Of a DNA stretch of 64,000 bases, positions 45,188 through 56,941 are shown one piece after another. The notes under the pieces were generated by a model. That model saw only the letters and a program-made list of their open reading frames with translations, had not been told where the DNA came from and did not search any database. The position numbers and the translations under genes are program-made. Each line of letters opens with the position of its first letter. Within the stretch, counting starts at the first letter, position 1. The DNA is from Uliginosibacterium gangwonense DSM 18521. GTDB taxonomy: Bacteria > Pseudomonadota > Gammaproteobacteria > Burkholderiales > Rhodocyclaceae. Where the stretch lies: the NCBI RefSeq assembly GCF_000373965.1, contig NZ_KB892836.1, forward strand, positions 62,739-126,738, read 5' to 3'.

Positions 45188-46681
45188 CTACAAAGACGCC
45201 CCCACCAACACGGCACAAATGTGCATCAATACATCAGGGAACAGGCCCAATGCCGCAATGAGCAGGCTATTGAACGACAGGATTCCCTTCACACAGGTGC
45301 TACCACCGATGGGGCTCAAGTCAGTTGCCTCATCAAAGAACATGACCTTGACCACACGCAGGTAGTAGAAAGCACCGACCAAAGAGGCCAACACTGCAAC
45401 CACTGCTACCCAGAGGTATCCTGCAGAAATCAGGGTATGCAGGATGTAGAACTTGGCAAAGAAACCCACAAAGAACGGGATACCGGCCATGGAGAACATC
45501 AGGATGGCCATCATCCCGGCCCACCAGCTGCTGCGCTTGTTCAGCCCCTTGAAGTCTTCGATTCGTTCAGATTCAAACCCTTGGCGAGAGAGCAGCAAGA
45601 TCACCCCAAAAGTAGCCAGAGCCGTCACCGCGTAAGTCAGCGCATAGAAAAGCGAACTGCTGTAGGCGTTGTAGTTGTAACCACCCCAGTTGTGCACCCC
45701 AGCCATACGCCCACAGACAAGGCCTAGAACCATGAAACCCATATGGGAAATCCCGGAATAGGCCAGCATGCGTTTGAGGTTGGTTTGTGCGATGGCCGTC
45801 ACGTTCCCTAATACGATAGACGCGACCCCTACAATCAGGAGCATGCGCTGCCAATACTCCGACAAATCCCACATCCCAATCACCAGTAGGCGGTAGGCCA
45901 TGGCAAACGCAGCCAGCTTGGGGGCAGAAGCGATGAACAGGGTCACTGCGGTGGGAGCACCTTCATACACGTCTGGAATCCACATGTGGAAAGGCACCAC
46001 GCCAAGCTTGAATGCCAAGCCTGCGACCAGGAATACCAAACCAAACAGCAGGACCGTGCGATTGATCTCCGGGCCGGGGTTGGATGCACTCAGGGCGCGG
46101 GCAATGTCCACAATATCCAGCGTCTGCGTGGCGCCATAGATCATGGACATGCCGTAGAGCAACAGACCAGAAGCCAAGGCCCCAAGGACAAAGTATTTCA
46201 TTGCAGCTTCTGTGGAACGGACAGAATCCCGATCCACCGCAACCAGGGCATAGGAAGACAATGACAACAATTCCAGGCCCAGATACACGGTAATCAACGA
46301 ACCAGCGGAGACCAGCACACAGATCCCCAGGGTCGCCAACATGATGATCAGATAATATTCCGGCGAATCCAGATCACGATCACGCAAGTAGCGACGACCA
46401 TAAATCAATGCCAGCGCGACACACAGGCAAGCGGCGCATTTGATGACGTCGCCCACTGGATCATCAAAGAACATCTTGCCGAAGGTGAAATCGACCGCAT
46501 CAATCGTCGCAATGTGATAGGTAGCCAGTGCCAGAAGCGTCACCAGCGAGACCCAGTATGCCACTGCGGCCCCGGTTGCACGGCGGCAAAATGAAATCAC
46601 CAGCAAGAGCGCCACAATCACGCCAGCCTGGAACAGCTCTGCCGAAGCGGGAAGAAAATTTGGGATCTGGAAGTCCATCAT
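45188..46681 (-). CDS. nuoN: NADH-quinone oxidoreductase subunit N
   Basis: The 497-residue antiporter-like membrane subunit of complex I pumps protons across the inner membrane. The conserved region includes LKYFVLGALASGLLLYG-like helix (AAMKYFVLGALASGLLLYGM), KLGVVPFHMWIPDVYEGAPT and KRMLAYSGISHMGF with the key Lys residues. Last gene of the operon. The start is ATG 46681 or the next codon at 46678. Confidence 0.97.
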   Translation of the reverse strand: MMDFQIPNFLPASAELFQAGVIVALLLVISFCRRATGAAVAYWVSLVTLLALATYHIATIDAVDFTFGKMFFDDPVGDVIKCAACLCVALALIYGRRYLRDRDLDSPEYYLIIMLATLGICVLVSAGSLITVYLGLELLSLSSYALVAVDRDSVRSTEAAMKYFVLGALASGLLLYGMSMIYGATQTLDIVDIARALSASNPGPEINRTVLLFGLVFLVAGLAFKLGVVPFHMWIPDVYEGAPTAVTLFIASAPKLAAFAMAYRLLVIGMWDLSEYWQRMLLIVGVASIVLGNVTAIAQTNLKRMLAYSGISHMGFMVLGLVCGRMAGVHNWGGYNYNAYSSSLFYALTYAVTALATFGVILLLSRQGFESERIEDFKGLNKRSSWWAGMMAILMFSMAGIPFFVGFFAKFYILHTLISAGYLWVAVVAVLASLVGAFYYLRVVKVMFFDEATDLSPIGGSTCVKGILSFNSLLIAALGLFPDVLMHICAVLVGASL

Positions 46682-46713
46682 ACGCCTGTGCGGTTAAGCC
46701 CTTGTTCTTTGAA

Positions 46714-48192
46714 TCACAATTTGCCCGCAGCCACATGCTGGAGCAAGTCAGCCACGGAAGCGTGCATCAATTCAGTCACCACTGCCGGATAAACCCCCAT
46801 GCCGAGCACGCAGATTGCCAAAATGGCAAGGAACAGCCCTTCGCGGCGATTGATATCGGTAAGCACACGCACGTGGTCATTGGCAATTTCGCCAAACACC
46901 ACCCGCTTATACATCCAGAGCGAATAGGCAGCCCCCAGAATCAAGGTGGTGGCAGCAATAAAGCCGATCCAGAAATTGAACTTCACCGCCCCGAGGATGA
47001 CCCAGAATTCACCCACAAAACCACTGGTAGCTGGCAGACCGCAGTTGGCCATGGCAAAGAGCATGAAGAACACAGCAAACTTGGGCATGGAATGCACCAC
47101 ACCACCGTAATCGGCAATCTGACGGCTATGCATGCGGTCATACAGCACGCCGATACACAGGAACATGGCCGCCGAAACAAAACCGTGGGAAATCATCTGC
47201 ACCAGGGCGCCTTCCATGCCAATGGTGTTGAACATGAAAAAACCCAGGGTTACGAACCCCATGTGGGAGATTGAGGAATAGGCCACCAGCTTCTTCATGT
47301 CGGCCTGCACCAGCGCAACAAAACCGATGTACACCACAGCGATCAGCGACAAGGTGATCATGAACGGCGCCATCTCTTGCGCGGCATCCGGCACGATGGG
47401 CAGGGAGAAGCGCAGGAACCCGTAGGCCCCCAACTTCAGGGCAATGGCAGCCAGCACCACGGAACCACCGGTAGGCGCTTCCACGTGGGCATCCGGCAAC
47501 CAGGTATGCACTGGCCACATTGGCACTTTCACGGCAAACGAAGCCAACAGCGCCCAGAATATCCAGGTCTGCTCACGCATCGTGAGTTCCACGCCACGCC
47601 AATCGGTGATATCAAAACTACCAGAGCTGCGGAACAGGTAGATAAATGCTAAAAGCATCAACAACGAACCCAGCAGGGTATAGAGGAAGAACTTGATGGC
47701 CGCATACACCCGGTTCGGACCGCCCCATATCCCAATTGCCAGGTACAGGGGAATCAGCGATGCCTCGAAGAACACATAGAACAGCATCCCATCGAGTGCG
47801 CAGAAGATCCCATTCATCAGGCCGGACATGATGAGGAAGGCCGCCAGATACTGCGCCACCTTGGTCTGCACCACCTCCCACGCAGCAATCACCACGATGA
47901 TGGTGATGAAACTATTGAGCAGCACAAAAGGCATCGAGATGCCATCCACCCCCAGCACATACTGGATGTTGAAGTAGGTGATCCACTCATGCTGCTCAAC
48001 GAACTGCATCTGGGCACTGCTTGCGTCAAACCCTACATACAATGGCAGCGTGATCGCAAAACCGGCCAAGGCCGTGAGCAACCCCATAAAGCGTGCCACC
48101 TGGGCATTGCGATCGGAGCCAGTCGCAAGGACGAGCAGACCCCCCAGGATGGGGATCCAGATCGATAAACTGAGATAAGGCACTGCACTCAT
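46714..48192 (-). CDS. nuoM: NADH-quinone oxidoreductase subunit M
   Basis: The 492-residue proton-pumping subunit has the antiporter motifs EASLIPLYLAIGIWGGPNR, KVPMWPVHTWLPDAHVEAPT and KKLVAYSSISHMGFV. It lies 32 nt before nuoN and 42 nt after nuoL. Length is typical. Confidence 0.97.
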   Translation of the reverse strand: MSAVPYLSLSIWIPILGGLLVLATGSDRNAQVARFMGLLTALAGFAITLPLYVGFDASSAQMQFVEQHEWITYFNIQYVLGVDGISMPFVLLNSFITIIVVIAAWEVVQTKVAQYLAAFLIMSGLMNGIFCALDGMLFYVFFEASLIPLYLAIGIWGGPNRVYAAIKFFLYTLLGSLLMLLAFIYLFRSSGSFDITDWRGVELTMREQTWIFWALLASFAVKVPMWPVHTWLPDAHVEAPTGGSVVLAAIALKLGAYGFLRFSLPIVPDAAQEMAPFMITLSLIAVVYIGFVALVQADMKKLVAYSSISHMGFVTLGFFMFNTIGMEGALVQMISHGFVSAAMFLCIGVLYDRMHSRQIADYGGVVHSMPKFAVFFMLFAMANCGLPATSGFVGEFWVILGAVKFNFWIGFIAATTLILGAAYSLWMYKRVVFGEIANDHVRVLTDINRREGLFLAILAICVLGMGVYPAVVTELMHASVADLLQHVAAGKL

Positions 48193-48234
48193 CTTGGGAA
48201 TCCGTTATTAGTCTTTGTTCGAATGATCAATACA

Positions 48235-50268
48235 TCAGGACGCACGCAGCCCGGCCATCAGGTAAGGCAACCATGCCACCAACAGCAACACCAAGCCGAG
48301 AATCATCCAGAATGCATACTGATAAACCAGACCGCTTTGCAGGCCACGGCTCAGTTGCGAAATCGAAGCAACCAGACGGGCACTGCCGTTGACGATCAGA
48401 CCATCGATCAAGGTCTGATCCCCTGCCCGCCACAGACCACGTCCCAACATCCGGGCACCCGCAGCAAACACCACTTCGTTGAAACGGTCGAAGTAGTACT
48501 TGTTTTCCAGCAAGGTATAAATCCAGGAAAAACGCTTTTGGATCGCTGCCGGAATATCCGGGCGCTTCAGGTAGAAGAACCACGACAGCCCGACTCCTGC
48601 CATGGCCAACCAGAACGGCAACTGGGCCAAACCATGCGTAGCCATGTTGAACGGACCATGAAACTCGCTTCCGATCTCACCCAACACATTGTGGGACTCA
48701 GCAATCTTGATCGCCCCTTTGAACCAGTCACCAAAGAGCATAGGATCAATTGTGAAGAAGCCAATGATGAGCGAAGGAATCGCCAGCAGAACCAGCGGCA
48801 GGGTCACCACCCAGGGCGACTCATGCGGCTTCTCGCCGGGAGCCAGACCATGGTGGTGGTCCGTAGTCGCCTCTTCGTCCGCGTGATCACCATGGTGATC
48901 ATGGGCATGACCAAAACGTTCCTTGCCATGGAAAACCATGAAGTACATGCGGAACGAGTAGAAGGCGGTGACGAACACCCCGGCAATCACACAGAAATAG
49001 GCGTAGCCAGAACCGGGCAGATGCGAGAGCTGCACGGCTTCAATAATCGAATCCTTTGAATAGAAGCCCGAGGTGAAGGGCACACCAATCAGCGCCACAG
49101 AACCAATCAACGATGTGATCCAGGTCACCTTCATGTACTTCCACAGCCCGCCCATGTTGCGCATGTCCTGATCATGGTGCATGCCGATGATCACCGAACC
49201 CGCGCCCAGGAAGAGCAGAGCCTTGAAGAATGCATGGGTCATCAGGTGGAACACGGCGGCAGAATAAGCGGAAGCGCCTAAGGCCACTGTCATGTAACCC
49301 AGTTGGGACAAGGTGGAGTAAGCCACCACACGCTTGATGTCGTTCTGCACGATCCCCAGGAAGCCCATGAACAAGGCCGTGGTGGCACCGATGATCATCA
49401 CGAAGGACAAGGCCGTTTCCGACAATTCAAACAGCGGCGACATGCGCGCCACCATGAAGATCCCGGCCGTCACCATGGTGGCAGCGTGGATCAATGCGGA
49501 GATGGGGGTTGGGCCTTCCATCGAATCAGGCAGCCACACGTGCAACGGCACCTGTGCGGATTTACCCATCGCGCCGATGAACAGGCAGATACAGGCTGCC
49601 GTGAGCAAAGGCCAGCCGGTGGAGGGCACCACCATCTCGACCAGTTGCGGAGCCTTGGCAAACACCTGGGCATAATCGAGCGTATTGGCAGAAGCCGCGA
49701 TCAGGCCGATGCCCAACAGGAAACCGAAGTCCCCCACCCGGTTGACCAGGAAGGCCTTGAGGTTGGCATAAATGGCTGTGGGGCGTGTATACCAGAAGCC
49801 GATCAGCAGGTAAGAGACCAAGCCTACCGCTTCCCAACCGAAGAACAGTTGCAGGAAGTTGTTGCTCATCACGAGCATCAGCATCGAGAAGGTAAACAGC
49901 GAGATGTAGCTAAAGAAGCGTTGATAACCAGGGTCTTCGGCCATGTAGCCGATGGTGTAGATGTGCACCATCAACGACACGAAGGTGACCACCAGCATCA
50001 TCATGACAGTCAGATTGTCGATCAGGAAGCCGATCTCAAACTTGAGGTCTCCCGAAGTGGCCCAGGTGTACAAGGCGCCATTGAAAGTATGACCCGCCTG
50101 CACATCGAAATAGATCAACAGGGAAGCCACAAAGGCTGCGGCCACCCCAAGAATCGTAACAATGTGCGCACCCGAGCGACCAATCTGTTTACCAAACAGG
50201 CCCGCCAGAATGGCTCCGACCAGCGGCGCCAAGGGGACGAGAAGATAGAGGTTCTGCATGGAAGTCAT
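48235..50268 (-). CDS. nuoL: NADH-quinone oxidoreductase subunit L
   Basis: The 677-residue largest antiporter-like subunit shows AEDPGYQRFFSYISLFTFSM, the pump motif KSAQVPLHVWLPDSMEGPTP, and KRVVAYSTLSQLGYM. The region near residues 455-480 (HAHDHHGDHADEEATTDHHH) is a His/Asp-rich loop between helices. The C-terminal part, including the lateral helix, is complete. ATG 50268 has GGGTTGAG upstream; ATG 50259 is a weaker alternative. Confidence 0.97.
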   Translation of the reverse strand: MTSMQNLYLLVPLAPLVGAILAGLFGKQIGRSGAHIVTILGVAAAFVASLLIYFDVQAGHTFNGALYTWATSGDLKFEIGFLIDNLTVMMMLVVTFVSLMVHIYTIGYMAEDPGYQRFFSYISLFTFSMLMLVMSNNFLQLFFGWEAVGLVSYLLIGFWYTRPTAIYANLKAFLVNRVGDFGFLLGIGLIAASANTLDYAQVFAKAPQLVEMVVPSTGWPLLTAACICLFIGAMGKSAQVPLHVWLPDSMEGPTPISALIHAATMVTAGIFMVARMSPLFELSETALSFVMIIGATTALFMGFLGIVQNDIKRVVAYSTLSQLGYMTVALGASAYSAAVFHLMTHAFFKALLFLGAGSVIIGMHHDQDMRNMGGLWKYMKVTWITSLIGSVALIGVPFTSGFYSKDSIIEAVQLSHLPGSGYAYFCVIAGVFVTAFYSFRMYFMVFHGKERFGHAHDHHGDHADEEATTDHHHGLAPGEKPHESPWVVTLPLVLLAIPSLIIGFFTIDPMLFGDWFKGAIKIAESHNVLGEIGSEFHGPFNMATHGLAQLPFWLAMAGVGLSWFFYLKRPDIPAAIQKRFSWIYTLLENKYYFDRFNEVVFAAGARMLGRGLWRAGDQTLIDGLIVNGSARLVASISQLSRGLQSGLVYQYAFWMILGLVLLLVAWLPYLMAGLRAS

Positions 50269-50274
50269 CTGTTC

Positions 50275-50583
50275 TCAACCCTTCAGACTGTCGAGATCAT
50301 CAACATGAATGGAACGCAAATTACGGAACAGCACAACCAGAATCGCCAAGCCGATGGCTGACTCCGCCGCTGCCACCGTCAGGATGAAGAACACAAAGAT
50401 CTGGCCTGCCGCATCCCCCAGATAGGTGGAGAAGGCAACAAAGTTGATATTGACTGCCAGCAGCATCAGTTCAATGGCCATCAGCAAGACAATCAGGTTC
50501 TTGCGGTTTAGAAACAGACCCATGACACCAATGGAAAACAGCAGCGCTGCAAAAATCAAAACGTGAGAGAGAGGCACATTCAT
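50275..50583 (-). CDS. nuoK: NADH-quinone oxidoreductase subunit K
   Basis: The 102-residue subunit has three helices with [28 protein letters not shown], including the conserved glutamates in the second helix, and [26 protein letters not shown] overlaps the nuoJ stop by four bases. Confidence 0.97.
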   Translation of the reverse strand: MNVPLSHVLIFAALLFSIGVMGLFLNRKNLIVLLMAIELMLLAVNINFVAFSTYLGDAAGQIFVFFILTVAAAESAIGLAILVVLFRNLRSIHVDDLDSLKG

Positions 50584-51224
50584 TTGTCTGTTTCTCCAGC
50601 CGGGGTCTCCACGAAATCCTTGGTCTGCGCCGGGATCGAATGCACCACCATGCGATCTTCGGCGCGGACGGCAATCTGCTCAGACGGCTCCATGTAGCGC
50701 ACGCCCTTACGATGACGCAAGGTGAGCATCACAGCTGCAATCATCGCCACCAACAGCAGCAGAGAAGCTAATTCAAACGGATACGCATAATTGGTGAAAA
50801 TAAGCGTCGCCAACATCTTCGTATTGCTGAACTGCGCAGGCAGCGACACTGGCGAGGGCATGTTTTCGGCACGGAAATACTTGCCGTTGAGCACCAGAGC
50901 CATCTCGGCGGCCATTACCAGGGCCACGATCAGACCCAGGGGCAGATAGCGCCAGAAGCCTTCGCGTACCCGCTCGATGTTGATATCCAGCATCATCACC
51001 ACGAACAGGAACAAGACCATCACCGCGCCGATATAGATCAGCACGATGGCGATGGCGAGAAACTCCGCCTGCATGAGCATCCAGATCATACCTGTGGTAA
51101 AGAATGCCAACACAAGGTAGAGCACCGCATGCACTGGGTTACGCGTAGTGATCACGCATAACCCGGCAAACACCGTGATGGCGGCGAAGAGGTAAAAACA
51201 AACAGAAGTAAAGGTGAAGTCCAT
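50580..51224 (-). CDS. nuoJ: NADH-quinone oxidoreductase subunit J
   Basis: The 214-residue, five-helix membrane subunit begins [21 protein letters not shown] and contains [21 protein letters not shown], the pi-bulge helix. The polar C-terminal 40 residues are typical of betaproteobacterial NuoJ. Overlaps nuoK. Confidence 0.97.
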   Translation of the reverse strand: MDFTFTSVCFYLFAAITVFAGLCVITTRNPVHAVLYLVLAFFTTGMIWMLMQAEFLAIAIVLIYIGAVMVLFLFVVMMLDINIERVREGFWRYLPLGLIVALVMAAEMALVLNGKYFRAENMPSPVSLPAQFSNTKMLATLIFTNYAYPFELASLLLLVAMIAAVMLTLRHRKGVRYMEPSEQIAVRAEDRMVVHSIPAQTKDFVETPAGETDK

Positions 51225-51245
51225 GTAATCCTCTGTAGGCGGCGT

Positions 51246-51734
51246 TCAGCGATACTTCGCCTCGGTCTGGCGATCTTCGGCAATCTGCGCCTCGTAACGA
51301 TCCCCCACCGCCAGCAGCATCTGCTTGGTGTAGTAGAGATCGCCGCGTTTCTCGCCGTGATACTCGAATACCCGTGTTTCAACAATGGCATCAACCGGGC
51401 AGGCTTCCTCGCAGAAACCACAGAAAATGCACTTGGTCAGATCAATATCGTAACGCGTAGTACGGCGCGAACCGTCATCACGCTGGGCAGACTCGATCGT
51501 GATTGCCATGGCCGGGCAGACCGCTTCACACAACTTGCAGGCAATGCAGCGCTCTTCCCCGTTGGGGTAGCGGCGCAAGGCGTGCAGGCCACGGAAACGC
51601 GGGCTTTGCGGCGTTTTTTCTTCCGGAAACTGAACGGTGATCTTGCGGGCAAAGAAGTGCCGTCCCGTCAGGGCCAGGCCCTGAATCAATTCCGTCAACA
51701 GGACGGAGCCAAAAAATCGTCTGACAACGCTCAT
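51246..51734 (-). CDS. nuoI: NADH-quinone oxidoreductase subunit I
   Basis: The 162-residue ferredoxin-like subunit holds two [4Fe-4S] clusters (N6a/N6b): [16 protein letters not shown] and [16 protein letters not shown]. These pass electrons from NuoG/C/D toward N2 in NuoB. Spacing to nuoH is 4 nt. Confidence 0.98.
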   Translation of the reverse strand: MSVVRRFFGSVLLTELIQGLALTGRHFFARKITVQFPEEKTPQSPRFRGLHALRRYPNGEERCIACKLCEAVCPAMAITIESAQRDDGSRRTTRYDIDLTKCIFCGFCEEACPVDAIVETRVFEYHGEKRGDLYYTKQMLLAVGDRYEAQIAEDRQTEAKYR

Positions 51735-51738
51735 GTTC

Positions 51739-52794
51739 TCACTTCCAGATCGACAGCGGCGACATGACCCAGGCGCCAGTGATGATTACCCAAGCCAATG
51801 CAAGCGGGATGAACACCTTCCAACCCAGACGCATGATCTGGTCATAACGAAAACGGGGGAATGTCGCCCGCACCCACAAAAACAACAGCAGGATGACAAA
51901 GATCTTGGCCGCCAGCCAGAACAGGCCATCCGGCAGGAAGCCCACTGGAGAGAGCCATCCGCCCAGGAAGAAGGTTGCAGTCAGGGCCGACACCAGGATC
52001 ATGTTGGCATATTCGGCCAGGAAGAACAGCGCAAAGGCCATCCCGGAGTATTCGATCATGTGTCCGGCAACGATTTCGGACTCGCCCTCCACCACGTCAA
52101 ACGGTGCGCGGTTGGTTTCAGCCACCCCCGAGATCAGGTAGACCAGGAACATCGGCAGCAGCGGCAGCCAGTTCCAGCTCAGGAAGCCAAGCCCTTTGCT
52201 GGCAAAGATCCCTTGGTTTTGCGCCATTACAATGTCATTGAGGTTCAAAGAACCCGAAATCATCAGCACGCACACCAGCGCGAAGCCCATCGCCAGTTCG
52301 TAGGACACCATCTGCGCGGCTGAACGCATCGCCCCCAGGAAAGCATACTTGGAGTTCGAGGCCCAACCGGAAATGATCACGCCATATACCCCGAAAGAGG
52401 TGATCGCCATCACATACAGCAGGCCCGCATTGATGTCCGCCAGAATCAGGTTCTTGGAGAACGGCACCACAGCCCAGGCAGCCATTGCTGGAGCAATCGC
52501 CATGATCGGGCCGATGAAAAACAGCCCCTTGCTGGCGCGGGACGGCAGGATGATTTCCTTGAACATCAGCTTGATGCCATCCGCCACTGGTTGCAGCAGG
52601 CCGAACGGACCCACACGGTTCGGGCCGATCCGCACCTGGATGTAGCCGATCACCTTGCGCTCAAGCAGCGTGAGGTAAGCCACACAGCCCATCAAGGGGG
52701 CGACGATGACGACGATCTTGACCAGCGTCCACACCAAGGCCCACAGGGTCGGGCCGAGGAGATGGGTGCCAAATGTCTGAATCTGTTCAAGCAT
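51739..52794 (-). CDS. nuoH: NADH-quinone oxidoreductase subunit H
   Basis: The 351-residue membrane subunit forms most of the quinone chamber. Signature segments: [28 protein letters not shown] and [20 protein letters not shown] with conserved charged residues. The TAATG overlap with nuoG shows tight coupling. Confidence 0.98.
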   Translation of the reverse strand: MLEQIQTFGTHLLGPTLWALVWTLVKIVVIVAPLMGCVAYLTLLERKVIGYIQVRIGPNRVGPFGLLQPVADGIKLMFKEIILPSRASKGLFFIGPIMAIAPAMAAWAVVPFSKNLILADINAGLLYVMAITSFGVYGVIISGWASNSKYAFLGAMRSAAQMVSYELAMGFALVCVLMISGSLNLNDIVMAQNQGIFASKGLGFLSWNWLPLLPMFLVYLISGVAETNRAPFDVVEGESEIVAGHMIEYSGMAFALFFLAEYANMILVSALTATFFLGGWLSPVGFLPDGLFWLAAKIFVILLLFLWVRATFPRFRYDQIMRLGWKVFIPLALAWVIITGAWVMSPLSIWK

Positions 52795-55127
52795 TAGATC
52801 TGCTCCACGCTGAGTTCGGCAAATTGGCTACCCAAAGCCACAGTCGAGGCATGCGCTGTCGAGACCCGCACACATCCGGCAGGCACGGCTGCATCTGCAA
52901 GCACACGCAGCACGGCTTCACCGGCTACGGATTTCACCCGGGCTTCAGCCTTGTCCGTCAGCCCCAGAGCCTGCAAGGTGCTGGCATGGGCACGCAGCGC
53001 CGGGGCTGCAGCATCACGCGTCTTCTGCAAGGAAGTTGCCCGTCGTACCAGGGGGTCAGCAAAATACAGGGGAACGTCAGCAATGCGCTGCAAACCAGCA
53101 GGGACCTTATCCAGCTTGGGCTGCACGCTTTCGGACGCATTGCTCAGGGCCGCTGCCACATCCTCCGGCAGCGCTTCTGCACGCACCTGCTCGGAGGAAT
53201 CGTAGTCGAAACCTTCCAAGCCGAACAGATTGCCCAGCACGCGCAGTACCTTCCAGGCCGGTCGGGTCTCGCCCACCGGGGTTGCTACGGCGTTGAAGGA
53301 CTGAACACGACCTTCGGCGCTCACAAACGTGCCAGAGGTCTCGGCAAACGGAGCAATCGGCAACAACACATCCGCATATTCGCGGGCCTGACCGACAAAG
53401 CTGCCCAGGTGAATCACGCTGCCAGCCTGTGCCAGCGCTGCCCTGGCGGCAGCACCATCGGCAGAGTCGAGTACGGGTTCAACCCCAAGCAGAACATAAG
53501 CCTTACGCAGCGAAGTGAACATCTCCTTCGCATTCAAGCCAGTCTGCGGCACGGCCTTCGCCAGATAGGCACCTGTGCTATTAGCAGCTTCGCCCAGCAC
53601 GCCGAGCGTGGCACCTGCCAGACGGGCAATCTCACCAGCTAGCACCTGGATTGAAGCCGCGTTCGGGTGTTGCACAGCCAGATTACCCAGGAACACCGCA
53701 CGCTTCTGTCCTTGCAACAGGGCATCCGCTATCGCCTGGGCGTCTTCCCCCACCTTCACCAAGGCAAGCAGGGCGACGCAAGATTCAGCCGCTGCAGTAC
53801 CAGTCGTGGCGACCAGTGCCGCCAACACTTCGGCAAGCTTGCCAACAATAGCGGCGGGAGCCACTACGGCTTGCGCAGCCAGCGGGATCAGCCAGTCATC
53901 GCCATAGGCATTGACGCGAGCGAGCTTGCCGCCACGCCGCACGGATTGGCGCAGGCGTTGCGCCATCAGCGGGTGATCCTTGCGCAGGAAACTGCCGATC
54001 ACGAGGGTGGCATCCAGAGTACTCAACTCGGCAACGGGCAGACCCAGCCAGGGCGCGCCCTTGCGCTTTCCATCTAGCGAAAAGTCACTTTGGCGCAGGC
54101 GGCTGTCAATGTTGTCGGAACCCAAGGCACGCAAGAGCTTTTGAGCCAGGAACTGTTCCTCAACCGTGCTATGTGGGGAAACCAGCGCTGCGATCTGCTC
54201 GGCACCGAATTCACCCTTGATATCCTTGAGCGTACGGACCACGTATTCGAGCGCCGTCTGCCAATCCACGGTATGCCATTGCCCATCATGCTTGATCTGC
54301 GGTGCAGTCAGGCGGTCTTCGGCATACAGACCTTCGTAGGAGAAACGATCCTTGTCCGAGATCCAGCATTCGTTGATCTCTTCATTTTCCAGCGGCAGCA
54401 CACGCATGACTTTGCCATGCTTGACCTGCGCAACGATGTTGGCACCTAGCGAATCATGCGGAGCCACAGATTTGTAACGCGTCATTTCCCAGGAGCGGGC
54501 ACCGAAGCGGAAAGGCTTGGAGGTGAGCGCGCCAACCGGGCATAGATCAATGGCGTTACCGGAGAGTTCGGAATCCACCGAGCGATCGATAAAGGCCATC
54601 ACCTCGGAGTGTTCGCCACGACCCGCGATCCCCAGCTCCATCACGCCGGAGATTTCCTGACCAAAACGCACGCAACGCGAGCAATGGATGCAACGCGTCA
54701 TGTCGGTATTGATCAGCGGGCCGAGGTTCTTGTTGAACACGACACGCTTTTCTTCCTGGTAGCGCGAAGCAGAGGCTCCGTAGCCCACCGCAAGATCCTG
54801 CAACTGGCATTCACCACCCTGGTCACAGATCGGGCAATCCAGCGGGTGATTGATGAGCAGGAACTCCATGACCGCACGCTGTGCCTTGGTCGCCTTTTCC
54901 GAATTGGTGGTGACCTTCATGTCTGCGGCCACAGGCGTAGCACAGGCAGGCACGGCCTTGGGCATCTTCTCCACCTCTACCAGACACATGCGGCAGTTGG
55001 CGGCGATGGACAGTTTCTTGTGGTAGCAGAAATGCGGAATGTGCTTGCCGATTTTGTGCGCAGCTTCCATCACGGTGCTGCCGGGCGCCACTTCCACTTT
55101 CTGGCCGTCGATTTCGATCTCTAGCAT
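52794..55127 (-). CDS. nuoG: NADH-quinone oxidoreductase subunit G
   Basis: The 777-residue iron-sulfur subunit has the [2Fe-2S] ligands in [17 protein letters not shown] and ACATPV, the His-Cys3 cluster in [18 protein letters not shown], and [16 protein letters not shown] with later Cys. A molybdopterin oxidoreductase-like domain fills the rest. ATG 55127 comes just after the nuoF stop; an in-frame TTG at 55133 overlaps nuoF. The C-terminal 250 residues are Ala-rich and low in conservation, as usual. Confidence 0.96.
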   Translation of the reverse strand: MLEIEIDGQKVEVAPGSTVMEAAHKIGKHIPHFCYHKKLSIAANCRMCLVEVEKMPKAVPACATPVAADMKVTTNSEKATKAQRAVMEFLLINHPLDCPICDQGGECQLQDLAVGYGASASRYQEEKRVVFNKNLGPLINTDMTRCIHCSRCVRFGQEISGVMELGIAGRGEHSEVMAFIDRSVDSELSGNAIDLCPVGALTSKPFRFGARSWEMTRYKSVAPHDSLGANIVAQVKHGKVMRVLPLENEEINECWISDKDRFSYEGLYAEDRLTAPQIKHDGQWHTVDWQTALEYVVRTLKDIKGEFGAEQIAALVSPHSTVEEQFLAQKLLRALGSDNIDSRLRQSDFSLDGKRKGAPWLGLPVAELSTLDATLVIGSFLRKDHPLMAQRLRQSVRRGGKLARVNAYGDDWLIPLAAQAVVAPAAIVGKLAEVLAALVATTGTAAAESCVALLALVKVGEDAQAIADALLQGQKRAVFLGNLAVQHPNAASIQVLAGEIARLAGATLGVLGEAANSTGAYLAKAVPQTGLNAKEMFTSLRKAYVLLGVEPVLDSADGAAARAALAQAGSVIHLGSFVGQAREYADVLLPIAPFAETSGTFVSAEGRVQSFNAVATPVGETRPAWKVLRVLGNLFGLEGFDYDSSEQVRAEALPEDVAAALSNASESVQPKLDKVPAGLQRIADVPLYFADPLVRRATSLQKTRDAAAPALRAHASTLQALGLTDKAEARVKSVAGEAVLRVLADAAVPAGCVRVSTAHASTVALGSQFAELSVEQI

Positions 55128-55129
55128 GC

Positions 55130-56455
55130 TCAATCCTGGGCCACGTAAATCCGACTGCCTTCACGCTGCAATTCCACCGGAACCAGACAGCGCTTGTTTT
55201 CAATGTGATACGCGAACTCGTCGCGGTAGTGCTTGAGGAAGCCACGCACCGGCATCGCCGCCGCATCCCCCAGGGCACAGATGGTGCGCCCCATGATGTT
55301 CTCAGCAACATTGTCCAGGAGGGCGAGATCATCCGGCCTGCCCTGCCCGTTCTCGATCCGGTGCATCATGCGATACATCCAGCCCGTACCCTCACGGCAG
55401 GGGGTGCACTGGCCGCAGGACTCTTCAAAATAGAAGTAGGACAAGCGTTCAAGTGCCTTGACCATGCAGGTGGATTCATCCATTACGATCACCGCGCCGG
55501 AACCCAGCATTGAGCCGGCCTTGGCGATGGCATCGTAATCCATGGTGGTCTCCATGATGATGTTCGCAGGCAACACCGGGGCGGAAGAGCCGCCGGGGAT
55601 CACTGCCTTGAGCTTGCGACCACCGCGCACGCCACCTGCCATTTCCAGCAGTGTGGCAAACGGAGTACCCAGGGAAACCTCGTAGTTGCCCGGACGATTG
55701 ACGTGGCCGGACACCGAGAAAATCTTGGTGCCGCCGTTGTTCGGCTTGCCCAATCCCAGGAAGGCTTCTGGCCCCATGTTCAGGATAAAGGGAACAGAGG
55801 CGAAGGTTTCGGTGTTGTTGATTGTAGTCGGCTTGCCATACAGGCCGAAACTGGCGGGGAACGGCGGCTTGTAGCGCGGCTGCCCCTTTTTGCCTTCAAG
55901 CGACTCCAGCAGACCGGTTTCTTCACCGCACACATAGGCGCCATAGCCGTGATGGGCGAAGAGGTCGAAACTGAAATCGGAACCGAGGATACGCTGCCCC
56001 AACAATCCGGCTGCGCGTGCTTCGGCCAGCGCTTGCTCGAAACGCTCGTAGATTTCGAAGATTTCGCCGTGAATGTAGTTGTAGCCTGCCACGCACCCCA
56101 TCGCATAACCCGCGATGATCATGCCTTCAATCACGGCATGCGGGTTGTAACGCAGGATGTCACGATCCTTGAAAGTGCCCGGCTCGCCTTCATCCGAATT
56201 ACAGACAACATACTTCGGCCCGGTATAAGCCTTCGGCATGAAGCTCCACTTCAGGCCGGTGGGGAAGCCCGCACCACCGCGCCCACGCAGATTGGAGGCT
56301 TTCAGCGTGGCGATCACATCTTCAGGCGCAGTCTTGTCGGCGACGATCTTTTTGAGCGCTGCATAACCACCGCGCTTGACGTAGTCATCCAGGCCCCAAC
56401 TGCGATCACCATCCAGATTGGCCAGTATCAGCATTCCATTCTTGGTGGCGCTCAT
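55130..56455 (-). CDS. nuoF: NADH-quinone oxidoreductase subunit F
   Basis: The 441-residue subunit binds NADH and FMN and cluster N3. Visible are [17 protein letters not shown] (FMN/NADH glycine loop), the [14 protein letters not shown] stretch and the cluster ligands [15 protein letters not shown]. The start is taken at the ATG overlapping the nuoE stop (ATGA); a longer frame upstream overlaps nuoE and is rejected. Confidence 0.97.
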   Translation of the reverse strand: MSATKNGMLILANLDGDRSWGLDDYVKRGGYAALKKIVADKTAPEDVIATLKASNLRGRGGAGFPTGLKWSFMPKAYTGPKYVVCNSDEGEPGTFKDRDILRYNPHAVIEGMIIAGYAMGCVAGYNYIHGEIFEIYERFEQALAEARAAGLLGQRILGSDFSFDLFAHHGYGAYVCGEETGLLESLEGKKGQPRYKPPFPASFGLYGKPTTINNTETFASVPFILNMGPEAFLGLGKPNNGGTKIFSVSGHVNRPGNYEVSLGTPFATLLEMAGGVRGGRKLKAVIPGGSSAPVLPANIIMETTMDYDAIAKAGSMLGSGAVIVMDESTCMVKALERLSYFYFEESCGQCTPCREGTGWMYRMMHRIENGQGRPDDLALLDNVAENIMGRTICALGDAAAMPVRGFLKHYRDEFAYHIENKRCLVPVELQREGSRIYVAQD

Positions 56456-56928
56456 TTGGACAACTCCTCGATGAGCTTGTCGATTTCCACCGTGGTCATC
56501 TTGCAGCACATCTTGTGGTTGTTGTGCAGCATCACAGGCGCATCGCCGCAGGCGCCCATGCATTCACCTTCCTTGAGGGTGAATTTGCCGTCTGCCGTGG
56601 TTTCGTTGAAGCCGATCCCAAGCTTGGCCTTGAGATATTCAGCCGCATCGACGGCACCGGAGAGGGCGCAGGGCAGATTGGTGCACACGGTGATCTTGTG
56701 CTCGGCCACGGGCTTGAGATCGTACATGTTGTAGAAGCTTGCCACCTCATACACAGCCATAGGAGGCATGCCAAGGTAATTGGCCACTTCTTCAATCGTT
56801 TCGCTGGAAAGCCAGCGCTTTTCCTGCTGCGCAATGCGCAGCGCCCCCATCACCGCCGACTGCTTCTGGTCAGTGGGGTATTTGCTCACTTCGCGGTCAA
56901 TGGACCGCAGGGATTCAGCGCTCAACAT
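56452..56928 (-). CDS. nuoE: NADH-quinone oxidoreductase subunit E
   Basis: The 158-residue thioredoxin-like subunit carries the [2Fe-2S] cluster N1a: [11 protein letters not shown] and [11 protein letters not shown]. It begins [18 protein letters not shown], and is 13 nt downstream of nuoD. Confidence 0.97.
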   Translation of the reverse strand: MLSAESLRSIDREVSKYPTDQKQSAVMGALRIAQQEKRWLSSETIEEVANYLGMPPMAVYEVASFYNMYDLKPVAEHKITVCTNLPCALSGAVDAAEYLKAKLGIGFNETTADGKFTLKEGECMGACGDAPVMLHNNHKMCCKMTTVEIDKLIEELSK

Positions 56929-56941
56929 AATCAGTCAGTTC

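Noticed and set aside
56456-56563. Longer N-terminus for NuoF
   Set aside because: It lies within nuoE in another frame; the ATGA overlap at 56455-56452 gives the family start.
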